DNA from: Planctomycetota bacterium
GTDB lineage: Bacteria; Planctomycetota; UBA1135; GCA-002686595
Assembly: GCA_021413885.1 (NCBI GenBank)
Contig: JAIOPM010000038.1
Span: 1 to 64,000 of the forward strand
DNA: 64,000 bases
Reading direction: 5' to 3'
Positions 29,126-36,363 of the stretch are shown one piece after another. Under the pieces are notes generated by a model, which was not told the DNA's origin, made no database searches, and saw only the letters and a program-made list of their open reading frames with translations. The translations under genes and the position numbers were made by a program. Position 1 is the first letter of the stretch. Every line of letters begins with the position of its first letter.

Positions 29126-29841
29126 GACGAGGGCTCCGAGTGCGAAGGGTACCAACGAGCCAAGAGCGCGGGATCCATGCCTGCGAGGAACGCGGCGAGC
29201 AGCATCCAGTTCCGCAGCGTCGCGCGCAAGACGCCCTCGCGTCGCCAACGACGCGCCGACACCGCGAGACGCGCTTCTCGCACGAGCCGAGCGCGCGCGA
29301 TGCGTTTCGAGCGGCGCGAAAAATCCACGTCTTCGAACAGCGCGAGCTCGCGAAAACCGCCGACCGCGTCGTAGTGCGCGCGACGGACGACGAGACCGGA
29401 ATCGCCGTAGATGAGACCCAATCTCCTTACACGTGCATTTGCCGCGCGCTCGACCAGTCGAAAGAAAAGGCCGTCGGCGTCGACGACTTGGTTCATCGCG
29501 GCGACGACGAGCGACGCGTCGGCGAACGCGACACGCAACGCGGCGAGCGCGCCGACCTCCGGCACGCAGTCGGCGTGCAGGAAGACGAGCACTTCGCTCT
29601 CGAGCTCGCGCGCCGCGTGCGCGAGTTGCGTTCCGCGTCCGCGCGGCGCGACGACGACGCGCGCGCCGAGACCGAGCGCGAGTTCGACTGTGCGATCGGA
29701 ACTGCCTCCGTCGGCGACGACGATCTCGTCCGCGCGATCGGAACCTTCGCCGCTCGAGAGCCGTGCGAGCAGACGCGGCAAACACCGCTCTTCGTTCAGC
29801 GCGCAGATCGCGACGCCGAGCGACGGCCCGCGCGCTCCCAC
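29122..29841 (-). CDS. Family 2 glycosyltransferase (TIGR04283-like)
   Basis: 239 residues from GTG 29841. The GT-A fold has VAICALNEERCLPRLL at the N-terminus and the ADGGSSDRT nucleotide-binding loop. A HADC motif sits in the DxD position, and a C-terminal hydrophobic segment ends the protein. Length and motifs resemble the 'rSAM/selenodomain-associated transferase 2' group, whose substrate is unknown. It lies 4 bp after purD and overlaps the Fur-like gene. Confidence 0.8.
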   Translation of the reverse strand: MGARGPSLGVAICALNEERCLPRLLARLSSGEGSDRADEIVVADGGSSDRTVELALGLGARVVVAPRGRGTQLAHAARELESEVLVFLHADCVPEVGALAALRVAFADASLVVAAMNQVVDADGLFFRLVERAANARVRRLGLIYGDSGLVVRRAHYDAVGGFRELALFEDVDFSRRSKRIARARLVREARLAVSARRWRREGVLRATLRNWMLLAAFLAGMDPALLARWYPSHSEPSS

Positions 29842-29845
29842 TGCG

Positions 29846-31138
29846 CTAACGCACGATCCGCGCCTTCGACGGGCGCTTCAGGCCGATGTCGCGGCGCGCG
29901 AACTTGCCGTTCCAACGCAACTTGTCGAACGCGGTGTACGCCTTCTCGCGCGCGACGTTCGCGTCGTCGCCGAGCGCGGTGACGCAGAGCACGCGTCCGC
30001 CGTCGGTCAACACGTGCCGCGCGCTCGCGCGCGTCCCCGCTTGGAACACGACGACGTCCTCGACCGCGCCGGCTTCGTCGAGACCCTCGATCGCATCGCC
30101 GCGACGGTACTCGCCGGGATAACCCTCGCTCGCGCCGACGACGCCGACGCAGACGCGTCGATCCCAATCGGGGCCGTCGAGCTCGGCGAGCTTGCCGCGC
30201 GCCGCCGCGACGAGGTACGGGACGAGGTCGCTCTTCATGCGCCGCAGCACCGCTTGCGTCTCCGGATCGCCGAAGCGGCAGTTGTACTCGAGCACCTTCG
30301 GACCGGAATCCGTCAGCATCAGGCCCGCGAAGATCACGCCACGGAACGGGATCTCCTCGCGCCGCAGACCGTGGAGCGTCGGCACGAGGACGTGTTGCTC
30401 GATCTGCCGCATCACGCGCGACGACAACGTCGGGTGCGGCGAGACGACGCCCATGCCGCCGGTGTTCGGTCCGGTGTCGCCGTCGCCGGCTTGCTTGTGA
30501 TCCATCACCGGCTCGAGGATCAGGATCGCTTCGCCGTCGGTGATCGCGAGCACGCTGACTTCCTCGCCGACGACGAACTCCTCGATCACGATGCGCACGC
30601 CGGCGGAGCCGAGCCGCTTCTCCTCCATCAGTTGATCGACGATCACGCAGCCTTCGCGCGCGCTCGAGACGATGAACACGCCCTTGCCCGCGGCGAGCCC
30701 GTCGGCCTTGACGACTTGCGGCCACTGCTTCTGGCCTTCGAGGAACGCTTTCGCCGCGCCCGAGCGATCGAACTTCTTCGACATGCCGGTCGGGATGCGG
30801 TGCGCCTCGAGGAAGTCCTTCGCGAACGACTTCGAACCTTCGAGCTTCGCCCCCGCCGCGCCCGGACCGAACACGTCGATCTTCGTGGCGCGCAGTTCAT
30901 CGGCGAGGCCGAGCACCAGCGGCTCCTCCGGCCCGACGACGACGAGGTCGACCTTCTCCGTCTTCGCGAGCTCGACGAGCCCCTTGACGTCCTTCGCCAC
31001 GACGTCGACGTTGCGCGCGAGCTTCGCGGTGCCGGCGTTCCCCGGCGCGACCAGGACCTCGCGCACCAAGGGCGATTGGCTGATCTTCCACGCGAGCGCG
31101 TGCTCGCGTCCTCCGCCTCCGACGATCAAGACCTTCAT
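29846..31138 (-). CDS. purD: Phosphoribosylamine-glycine ligase
   Basis: 430 residues, ATP-grasp enzyme making GAR in purine synthesis. The N-terminus (MKVLIVGGGGREHALAWKI) and the LAAGKGV, GPNTGGMG and VLEYNCRFGDPETQ motifs are all intact. It is transcribed away from purL-purQ, about 1.7 kb distant, with the glycosyltransferase and fur-like genes downstream. Confidence 0.97.
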   Translation of the reverse strand: MKVLIVGGGGREHALAWKISQSPLVREVLVAPGNAGTAKLARNVDVVAKDVKGLVELAKTEKVDLVVVGPEEPLVLGLADELRATKIDVFGPGAAGAKLEGSKSFAKDFLEAHRIPTGMSKKFDRSGAAKAFLEGQKQWPQVVKADGLAAGKGVFIVSSAREGCVIVDQLMEEKRLGSAGVRIVIEEFVVGEEVSVLAITDGEAILILEPVMDHKQAGDGDTGPNTGGMGVVSPHPTLSSRVMRQIEQHVLVPTLHGLRREEIPFRGVIFAGLMLTDSGPKVLEYNCRFGDPETQAVLRRMKSDLVPYLVAAARGKLAELDGPDWDRRVCVGVVGASEGYPGEYRRGDAIEGLDEAGAVEDVVVFQAGTRASARHVLTDGGRVLCVTALGDDANVAREKAYTAFDKLRWNGKFARRDIGLKRPSKARIVR

Positions 31139-31337
31139 CGCTCGCTCGCGTTCTTTCGGGCCCGATCGACGTCACGTGCTGCCAAGGAACCTCCGCGCGC
31201 CCCTCCGTCCGGGCCGACCGCGAAGGTCGCGCGAAGAGCGAGGAGATTACGCCGCGCCGCCCTCGGATGCCACGTCTTGGCGCGGGTCGCCGTGCTCGCC
31301 GCCGTTCGCTCGACGCGCTACGCTCTCGTTTCGCTTG

Positions 31338-31413
31338 CGGGGAGTACCTCAGCTGGTAGAGGCGCAGCTTTGGGTGCTGCGAGTCGTGGGTTCAAATCCC
31401 ATCTCCCCGACCA
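31338..31413 (+). tRNA. tRNA-Pro(TGG)
   Basis: 76-nt cloverleaf. The acceptor stem pairs 31338-31344 with 31403-31409 and CCA is encoded at 31411-31413. The anticodon stem GCAGC/GCTGC encloses the loop TTTGGGT, giving anticodon TGG. The T-loop is TTCAAAT. Confidence 0.95.
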
Positions 31414-31428
31414 TCCTTCCAACCCTCG

Positions 31429-31505
31429 GCGCCCGTAGCTCAGCCGGATAGAGCATCGGATTTCTAATCCGACGGTCAGTGGTTCGAGTCCACTCGGGCG
31501 CGCCA
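31429..31505 (+). tRNA. tRNA-Arg(TCT)
   Basis: 77-nt cloverleaf 15 bp after tRNA-Pro, probably co-transcribed. The acceptor GCGCCCG pairs with CGGGCGC and CCA is encoded. The anticodon stem TCGGA/TCCGA holds the loop TTTCTAA, giving anticodon TCT for AGA. Confidence 0.95.
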
Positions 31506-31557
31506 ACGCGGAGCGGCGAGGGCGGGCTGCGTCACTTGCTCAAGGCCCGTGCGTTGG

Positions 31558-32055
31558 TCAGTCGATCCACCAGCGTACGACGCCGCCCGGATTGAGCCAG
31601 AACAGCGCGCACAGCGCGAGGAACGATCCGGCGAACGTGAGATGCGCGCCCGTCGTCGGCACCGCGTTCCGTCGCGCGGACCAGGCGAGCGGGATGTCGG
31701 CGCACACCGAAAAGACGGCTGGGAGGAACAGCCACGCGCCGACGAGATACAACGCGCCGAAAGAATCGCTCTGCAGCGGCCAGGGCTTGCCGCCGAAGGC
31801 GTGCTCGGCAGTGACCGGCGCGAATCGAGGCCATTCTCCGGCGTTCACGCGCGCGGCGAGCAACAGCGCTCCGAAACACACGAGCCAAGCGCTCGGCAAA
31901 GCGGCAAGGAACCAGAGGACGCGGCGCACCGACCGTTCCGACGCTCGATGACGCTCCGTGTTCGCCGCGTCGCGGGCATCGAAGCAGCAGACGATCGAGA
32001 GGACGATGGCACTGCAACTCAGCAGCCCAACGATGGCGTCCCGCGACTCCGACAT
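31558..32055 (-). CDS. Hypothetical membrane protein
   Basis: 165 residues from ATG 32055. About four hydrophobic helices are visible: AIVGLLSCSAIVLSIVCC, VLWFLAALPSAWLVCFGALLLAA, FGALYLVGAWLFLPAVFSVC and LTFAGSFLALCALFWL. I recognise no family. An ATG 33 codons upstream (32154) is possible but adds an Arg-rich leader, so I prefer the shorter form. It lies downstream of the hexaheme cytochrome gene on the same strand with a 144-bp gap, so co-transcription is possible. Confidence 0.55.
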   Translation of the reverse strand: MSESRDAIVGLLSCSAIVLSIVCCFDARDAANTERHRASERSVRRVLWFLAALPSAWLVCFGALLLAARVNAGEWPRFAPVTAEHAFGGKPWPLQSDSFGALYLVGAWLFLPAVFSVCADIPLAWSARRNAVPTTGAHLTFAGSFLALCALFWLNPGGVVRWWID

Positions 32056-32199
32056 CGACTCCCATCGTCCGCCGAACCTGCGAGCCGTCAAGTCGTCACA
32101 CCGCGAACCAGAGCGCCGTCGCGCGAATCGATCCTGTTCCACTCGGGGAATCATTGCTCCGAGGCAGACGGCAACTCGCGAGCGAGCGCCTGGCGATCG

Positions 32200-33663
32200 C
32201 TACTTCTTCCGCGCCTTCTCCAGGATCCGTTCGAGGCCCAGCGTCTGGAGAATCTCAGGCGCGGTCTCGTCGACGGCGGCGCTGAAGTGGCAGACCGCGC
32301 AGTTGTTCGTCAGCACCTTGCCGTCCGAGGTCGTGTGCTCGCCGTCGTGGCAACGGAAGCAGCCCGGGAAATCGGTGTGGCCGATGTTGTCGGGGTACGT
32401 GCCCCACGTCACCTCGAGCTCCGGATAGACGTTGCGGTTGTGGATCGTCGCGAGCTCCGCGCCGGCCGCGGCGATCTCGCTCGCGCGCGCGGCGAAGACC
32501 TCCGGTTGTTCGCGGCGGTACGTGTCGGTCAGCGCCTCCGGGATGCGGCGCGCGGCTTCGTCTTGCGACGCGTACTTCGGCGCGAGCAGCGCGAGGCCGA
32601 GCTTCTTCAAGTTCGGCAACGTCACCGGCAAACGCCCGTTCGAGAACGCGTGATCGAGCGCGCGAGCCGGCAACTCGAACGCGTGACCCGGACGGTTGTG
32701 GCAGTCGACGCATTGCATCGTGATCGGGCGCAGCGCCGCGATGCGCTCCGGCGACGCGTCGGACTTCGTGTACACGCGCTTCGCGCCGGTCGCCAGGTCG
32801 AGCGCCTCGACCGAGAGCACTTCTTGCCGCGCCGGATCGCCGCACACGAAACGGATCTCGAGGTTCGGGTCGTTGTGTCGGCCGTGGATGCCGCCGAGCA
32901 CGCTGCCGCCGACGTGCATCGTCAAGACCGTTTGGCTGAGCGTGTTCGCTTCGTCCTCGGCAAACGAATCGATCACGCGGACGACCTCGCGGCCGGGCTT
33001 CCCGCGCCAATGGCATTCTTCGCACGTCTGCTTCGCCGGCACGAGTCGATTGGACGCCAGCGCCGACGGAATCGGCTTCTCGAACGAGCCCGACAGGTTG
33101 TCGACGAACTGGCGCGCGCCGGTCAGCTTGCTCGCGACCCAACCGGAGGGTCCGTCACCGACGTGGCACTCCGCGCACTCGACGCGCGCGTGCGGCGAAA
33201 CGGCGTGAGTGCGCGCCTCGGGCGTCATCACGTGGCACGAGCCGCAGAACTGCGGCGTCTCCATGTGGCGCACCGCTCGGTACGTCAATTGAGTTCCGAG
33301 CGCGAGGTTCGCCAACGTCGCGACGCCGAAGATCCACGCGAAACGCGACCACGCCGCGCGCTTGTCGACGACCGCCGCGAGCTGCTTCCGCACGCGTCGC
33401 CGCGCGAGCCATGCACCGATCGGCACGAGCGCAAGCCCCGCGAACAACACGATCGGCACCAGCACGAACGCGAGCACGCCGAGGTACGGATTGTCGGCCT
33501 CGCCGCGCATCTGCAGCGGCAACAGGAACAACCACGTGCACAACGCCGTGACGATCAACGCAGCGCCGATCCAGCTGATCCAGTGGCTCGTCAACAGGAC
33601 GAGGAACGGTTGCGCGTCAGACTTCGGCGTGCGCGACTCGGGTGAGTGTGGAGTGGTGTGCAT
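32200..33663 (-). CDS. NapC/NirT-type hexaheme inner-membrane cytochrome (ImcH-like)
   Basis: 487 residues from ATG 33663. Three membrane helices lie at about residues 27-49, 60-86 and 108-127. A periplasmic domain follows with six CxxCH sites starting at C140, C163, C214, C318, C435 and C455. The first (CGSCHVM) includes the Met after the His typical of NapC/NrfH/CymA quinol oxidases. Three N-terminal helices plus a long multiheme tail resemble Geobacter ImcH, reported with seven hemes. By analogy it would take electrons from the quinol pool into the periplasm. It is divergent from the porin-cytochrome operon, which suggests one shared regulatory region. Confidence 0.86.
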   Translation of the reverse strand: MHTTPHSPESRTPKSDAQPFLVLLTSHWISWIGAALIVTALCTWLFLLPLQMRGEADNPYLGVLAFVLVPIVLFAGLALVPIGAWLARRRVRKQLAAVVDKRAAWSRFAWIFGVATLANLALGTQLTYRAVRHMETPQFCGSCHVMTPEARTHAVSPHARVECAECHVGDGPSGWVASKLTGARQFVDNLSGSFEKPIPSALASNRLVPAKQTCEECHWRGKPGREVVRVIDSFAEDEANTLSQTVLTMHVGGSVLGGIHGRHNDPNLEIRFVCGDPARQEVLSVEALDLATGAKRVYTKSDASPERIAALRPITMQCVDCHNRPGHAFELPARALDHAFSNGRLPVTLPNLKKLGLALLAPKYASQDEAARRIPEALTDTYRREQPEVFAARASEIAAAGAELATIHNRNVYPELEVTWGTYPDNIGHTDFPGCFRCHDGEHTTSDGKVLTNNCAVCHFSAAVDETAPEILQTLGLERILEKARKK

Positions 33664-33849
33664 GAGCGTGCTCGGCGGAAGTCGGTAGTCGCGAAGAGCG
33701 AGGCGACGATCGCACGCTAGATGTCGAGCGCTCGCGCGGCAAGGCGAGCTCCAGCGAACGTGAGCATGCTCGCACTCTGCGTAGCACCAACTACGCACTT
33801 GTCCGGACTCACGCGCACGCTCGACATGGGCACACTGCGTTCGACTCCC
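33664..33849. promoter_or_regulatory. Divergent control region of the cytochrome locus
   Basis: 186 bp between the inner-membrane cytochrome and porin genes. It contains a perfect 7-bp inverted repeat TGCGTAG-n6-CTACGCA at 33778-33797, flanked by CGTGAG/CTCACG (33759-33764 with 33808-33813). Such symmetric elements between divergent genes can be operators. I see no confident -35/-10 pair, and the regulator is unknown. Confidence 0.45.
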
Positions 33850-35316
33850 ATGCAACGTCCCCGTCGTTCCGCCGAGCACTGCGCACGAGCGCGAGTTCCG
33901 TACGATGACGCACGCGCTTGCCTCGCCACGCTCGCGCTCGGGATGCTCGGCTGCCGCGGCCCCGCCGCGCGCGAGGAACCGGAGCCCGCGCTCGAAGGCG
34001 CGATCGCGCCGACTTCCGCGGAGCCCGCGAAGAACGTCGCCGTTCCGAAAGATGCAGCAGGCGAAACGGCGAGCGCGAGCTCGGCGGTGCACGGCAGCTT
34101 GTCGACGCAAGTGCGCTCGCGAAGCAGCGGCAAAGCACACGACCTCGACGCGTACACGTTGCTCGCCGCGGACCTCGGCGACGCGGAGCGCGACCGCTGG
34201 ACCGCGCGACTCGTCGGGCGCATGAGCGCCGACCTCGACGGCCAATCGGGCGCATCGCAGCAAGTCTTCCCGAGCATCCAGGATTCGCACGACGGCGCGG
34301 CGCAGTTCGACCTGTACGAAGCGTTCGTCGAAGGCGCGCGTCCGTTCGGGTTGCCGCTCGACGCCCGCGTCGGTCGCCAGTACGAGTACGAGACGCCCGA
34401 GTTCGCGCAGTTCGACGGCGTGCGCGTCGAGTCGAACCCGATCGGCGCGAAGAAGCTCGAGCTCGGCGCGCTCGCCGGCGTTCCGGTCCGTCTGAACGAA
34501 GCAACGTCGATCGACGATCAGATCGGCGCCGCGTGGGCCGAGGCGAAGTTGTGGAAGACCGGCCGCGTCCGAGCGGATTGGATGCACGTCCACCAGTCGG
34601 AACCCGCGAACGACTTCCGCTCCGATCTCTACGGACTCGCGCTGTGGCAGACGCTCGGCAAGCACCTTTCGCTCGACGGTCGCTACACGCGCCTCGAGTC
34701 CGACGACCGCGATCTGCGTCTGCGCTCGACGTGGGATTCCGGCGACGGCGCGCTGACGGTGCAAGCGAGTTGGTACCGACTGCTCCAAACGCAACGCGCG
34801 TACGCCGACGAGTTCGATCCGTACTTCTCGACGCTCCAGGAGTTCGAGCCCTACGACCAGTGGCGTCTCTTGGTGTCGAAGTCGCTCGGCCCGCGCGTGA
34901 ACGTCGACCTCGGCGGCGACCTGCGCACCCTCGCGAACGCCGACGACGAGAGCCGCCTCAACCACGACTACCAACGCGGCTACGCGACGTTGGTGATCGC
35001 CGACGTCGGCACGCCGGGTCTCGACTTGTCGTGCACCGCCGACGCGTGGAACAGCGACGCGCAAGACATCCAAACGTGGGGCGTCGACGCGACGTGGAAG
35101 GCGAACGAGCAGTGGCGCCTCTCCGCGGGCTCGTCGTACTCGCTGTTCGAATACGACGTCGTCAACGACGTCGAGCGCGACGACGTCCGCGTCTGGTACG
35201 GACGCGTGCGCCGCAAGCTCGGCACCGCGTGGACGCTCGAGCTCCAGTACGAGTACGAGGACGCCGACGGCGACGACTACCAACAAATCACCGCGAGGGC
35301 CGCATGGCGTTTCTGA
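33850..35316 (+). CDS. Outer-membrane beta-barrel of a porin-cytochrome conduit
   Basis: 488 residues if started at ATG 33850. A hydrophobic stretch ending in a possible lipobox (ACLATLALGMLGC) sits at residues 23-35, so the exact start and the signal type are uncertain. After an Ala/Glu-rich linker the protein alternates amphipathic strands and turns (for example WRLLVSKSLGPRVNVDLGGDLRTL, VWYGRVRRKLGTAWTLELQYEYED) and ends AAWRF, the C-terminal aromatic expected of outer-membrane barrels. It contains no heme motif. Its last 13 bases overlap the 13-heme cytochrome gene. I infer that it sheathes that cytochrome, as MtrB and OmbB do. It is shorter than MtrB (about 700 residues). Confidence 0.75.
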   Translation: MQRPRRSAEHCARARVPYDDARACLATLALGMLGCRGPAAREEPEPALEGAIAPTSAEPAKNVAVPKDAAGETASASSAVHGSLSTQVRSRSSGKAHDLDAYTLLAADLGDAERDRWTARLVGRMSADLDGQSGASQQVFPSIQDSHDGAAQFDLYEAFVEGARPFGLPLDARVGRQYEYETPEFAQFDGVRVESNPIGAKKLELGALAGVPVRLNEATSIDDQIGAAWAEAKLWKTGRVRADWMHVHQSEPANDFRSDLYGLALWQTLGKHLSLDGRYTRLESDDRDLRLRSTWDSGDGALTVQASWYRLLQTQRAYADEFDPYFSTLQEFEPYDQWRLLVSKSLGPRVNVDLGGDLRTLANADDESRLNHDYQRGYATLVIADVGTPGLDLSCTADAWNSDAQDIQTWGVDATWKANEQWRLSAGSSYSLFEYDVVNDVERDDVRVWYGRVRRKLGTAWTLELQYEYEDADGDDYQQITARAAWRF

Positions 35317-36335
35317 TCCGACGCTCGAACGGTCGCCTCGTCGCGCGGCTCGCTCTCGGAGCGACGCTCGTCGCGCTCGCGGGTTGCGTGTGGTTCGACG
35401 GCTTGCACTCGACGCGCCGCGAATACGCGTTCAGCCATCGCGCTCACGTCGAGCAAGAACTCGCGTGCACCGACTGCCACCTCGGCGCGGAGGAAACCGA
35501 CGAACCCGGCATGCCCGGTCTCGCGCAATGCCGGCTCTGCCACGCGGACCTCGACGCCGAGAAGCCGGCCGAGCGCAAGGTCGATTCGCTCTACGACGGC
35601 AAGCTGTTCAAGAGGACCGCGCGCGGCGCGCTCTCCGACGAAATCGTCTTCTCGCACCAACGCCACGTCGGCGCCGGACTCGACTGCACCGCGTGCCACG
35701 GCGAATTGGCGACCAGCGAAGACGTGATCGAGCTCCCCGTCGCGAGCATGGCGTCGTGCGTCGCGTGCCACGCGAGCCGCGGACGCACCGACGACTGCGC
35801 GACGTGCCACAACACGATCCGCGCCGACGCGCAACCGCCGTCGCACGACGGCCTTTGGACGAAGCGCCACGGCTCGGTCGCGCGCGCGGAGTCGAGCGAG
35901 ACCGCGAACCGTTGCGATCTGTGCCACCAGGTTTCGAGCTGCACGCAATGCCACCAGACCACGCCGCCGCAGAACCATACGAACCAATGGCGCGGCGTCG
36001 GACACGGGCTCGTCGCCGGCCTCGATCGCGAGAACTGCACCACGTGCCACCAACCCGCGACGTGCCGCAGTTGCCACGCCGAGTCGCTGCCGCGCAATCA
36101 CACGGGCTCGTTCGGTTCGCCGCGCGACACGCACTGCCTCACGTGCCACGAGCCGCTGCAAGGCGAGGGCTGCGCGACGTGTCACGCCGCGGCGCCGAGC
36201 CATGCGCTCGCGCTGCCGAAACCGAGCGACCACACGCCGGCGATGAACTGCCGGCAATGCCACCTACCCGGCGGCGTCCTGCCGCCGATGCCCCATCCCG
36301 ACGACGGCAGCAACTGCAATCGCTGCCACGCATGA
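35304..36335 (+). CDS. 13-heme c-type cytochrome lipoprotein
   Basis: 343 residues. A signal peptide with lipobox (TLVALAGC, C28) is followed by thirteen CxxCH sites at C55, C76, C128, C152, C165, C204, C213, C245, C254, C278, C290, C316 and C338. Two FSHxxHV segments (YAFSHRAHV, IVFSHQRHV) supply distal ligands as in class III cytochromes. There is about one heme per 26 residues, denser than MtrA (10 hemes in about 330 residues). The ATG lies inside the porin 3' end (13-bp overlap), a sign of coupled synthesis. I infer a periplasmic or barrel-embedded electron wire, equivalent in role to MtrA or OmaB. Confidence 0.9.
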   Translation: MAFLIRRSNGRLVARLALGATLVALAGCVWFDGLHSTRREYAFSHRAHVEQELACTDCHLGAEETDEPGMPGLAQCRLCHADLDAEKPAERKVDSLYDGKLFKRTARGALSDEIVFSHQRHVGAGLDCTACHGELATSEDVIELPVASMASCVACHASRGRTDDCATCHNTIRADAQPPSHDGLWTKRHGSVARAESSETANRCDLCHQVSSCTQCHQTTPPQNHTNQWRGVGHGLVAGLDRENCTTCHQPATCRSCHAESLPRNHTGSFGSPRDTHCLTCHEPLQGEGCATCHAAAPSHALALPKPSDHTPAMNCRQCHLPGGVLPPMPHPDDGSNCNRCHA

Positions 36336-36363
36336 ACGACGCTTCCAACAGAAGGACTTCGCC

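Noticed and set aside
33721..33827. 10-bp inverted repeat ATGTCGAGCG (33721-33730) with CGCTCGACAT (33818-33827)
   Set aside because: The arms are 87 bp apart and not centred on the inner repeat. In DNA this GC-rich a chance match is likely.
33721..33849. N-terminal extension of the outer-membrane barrel upstream of ATG 33850
   Set aside because: It contains the inverted repeats of the divergent region and has no signal-peptide character, so I treat it as non-coding.
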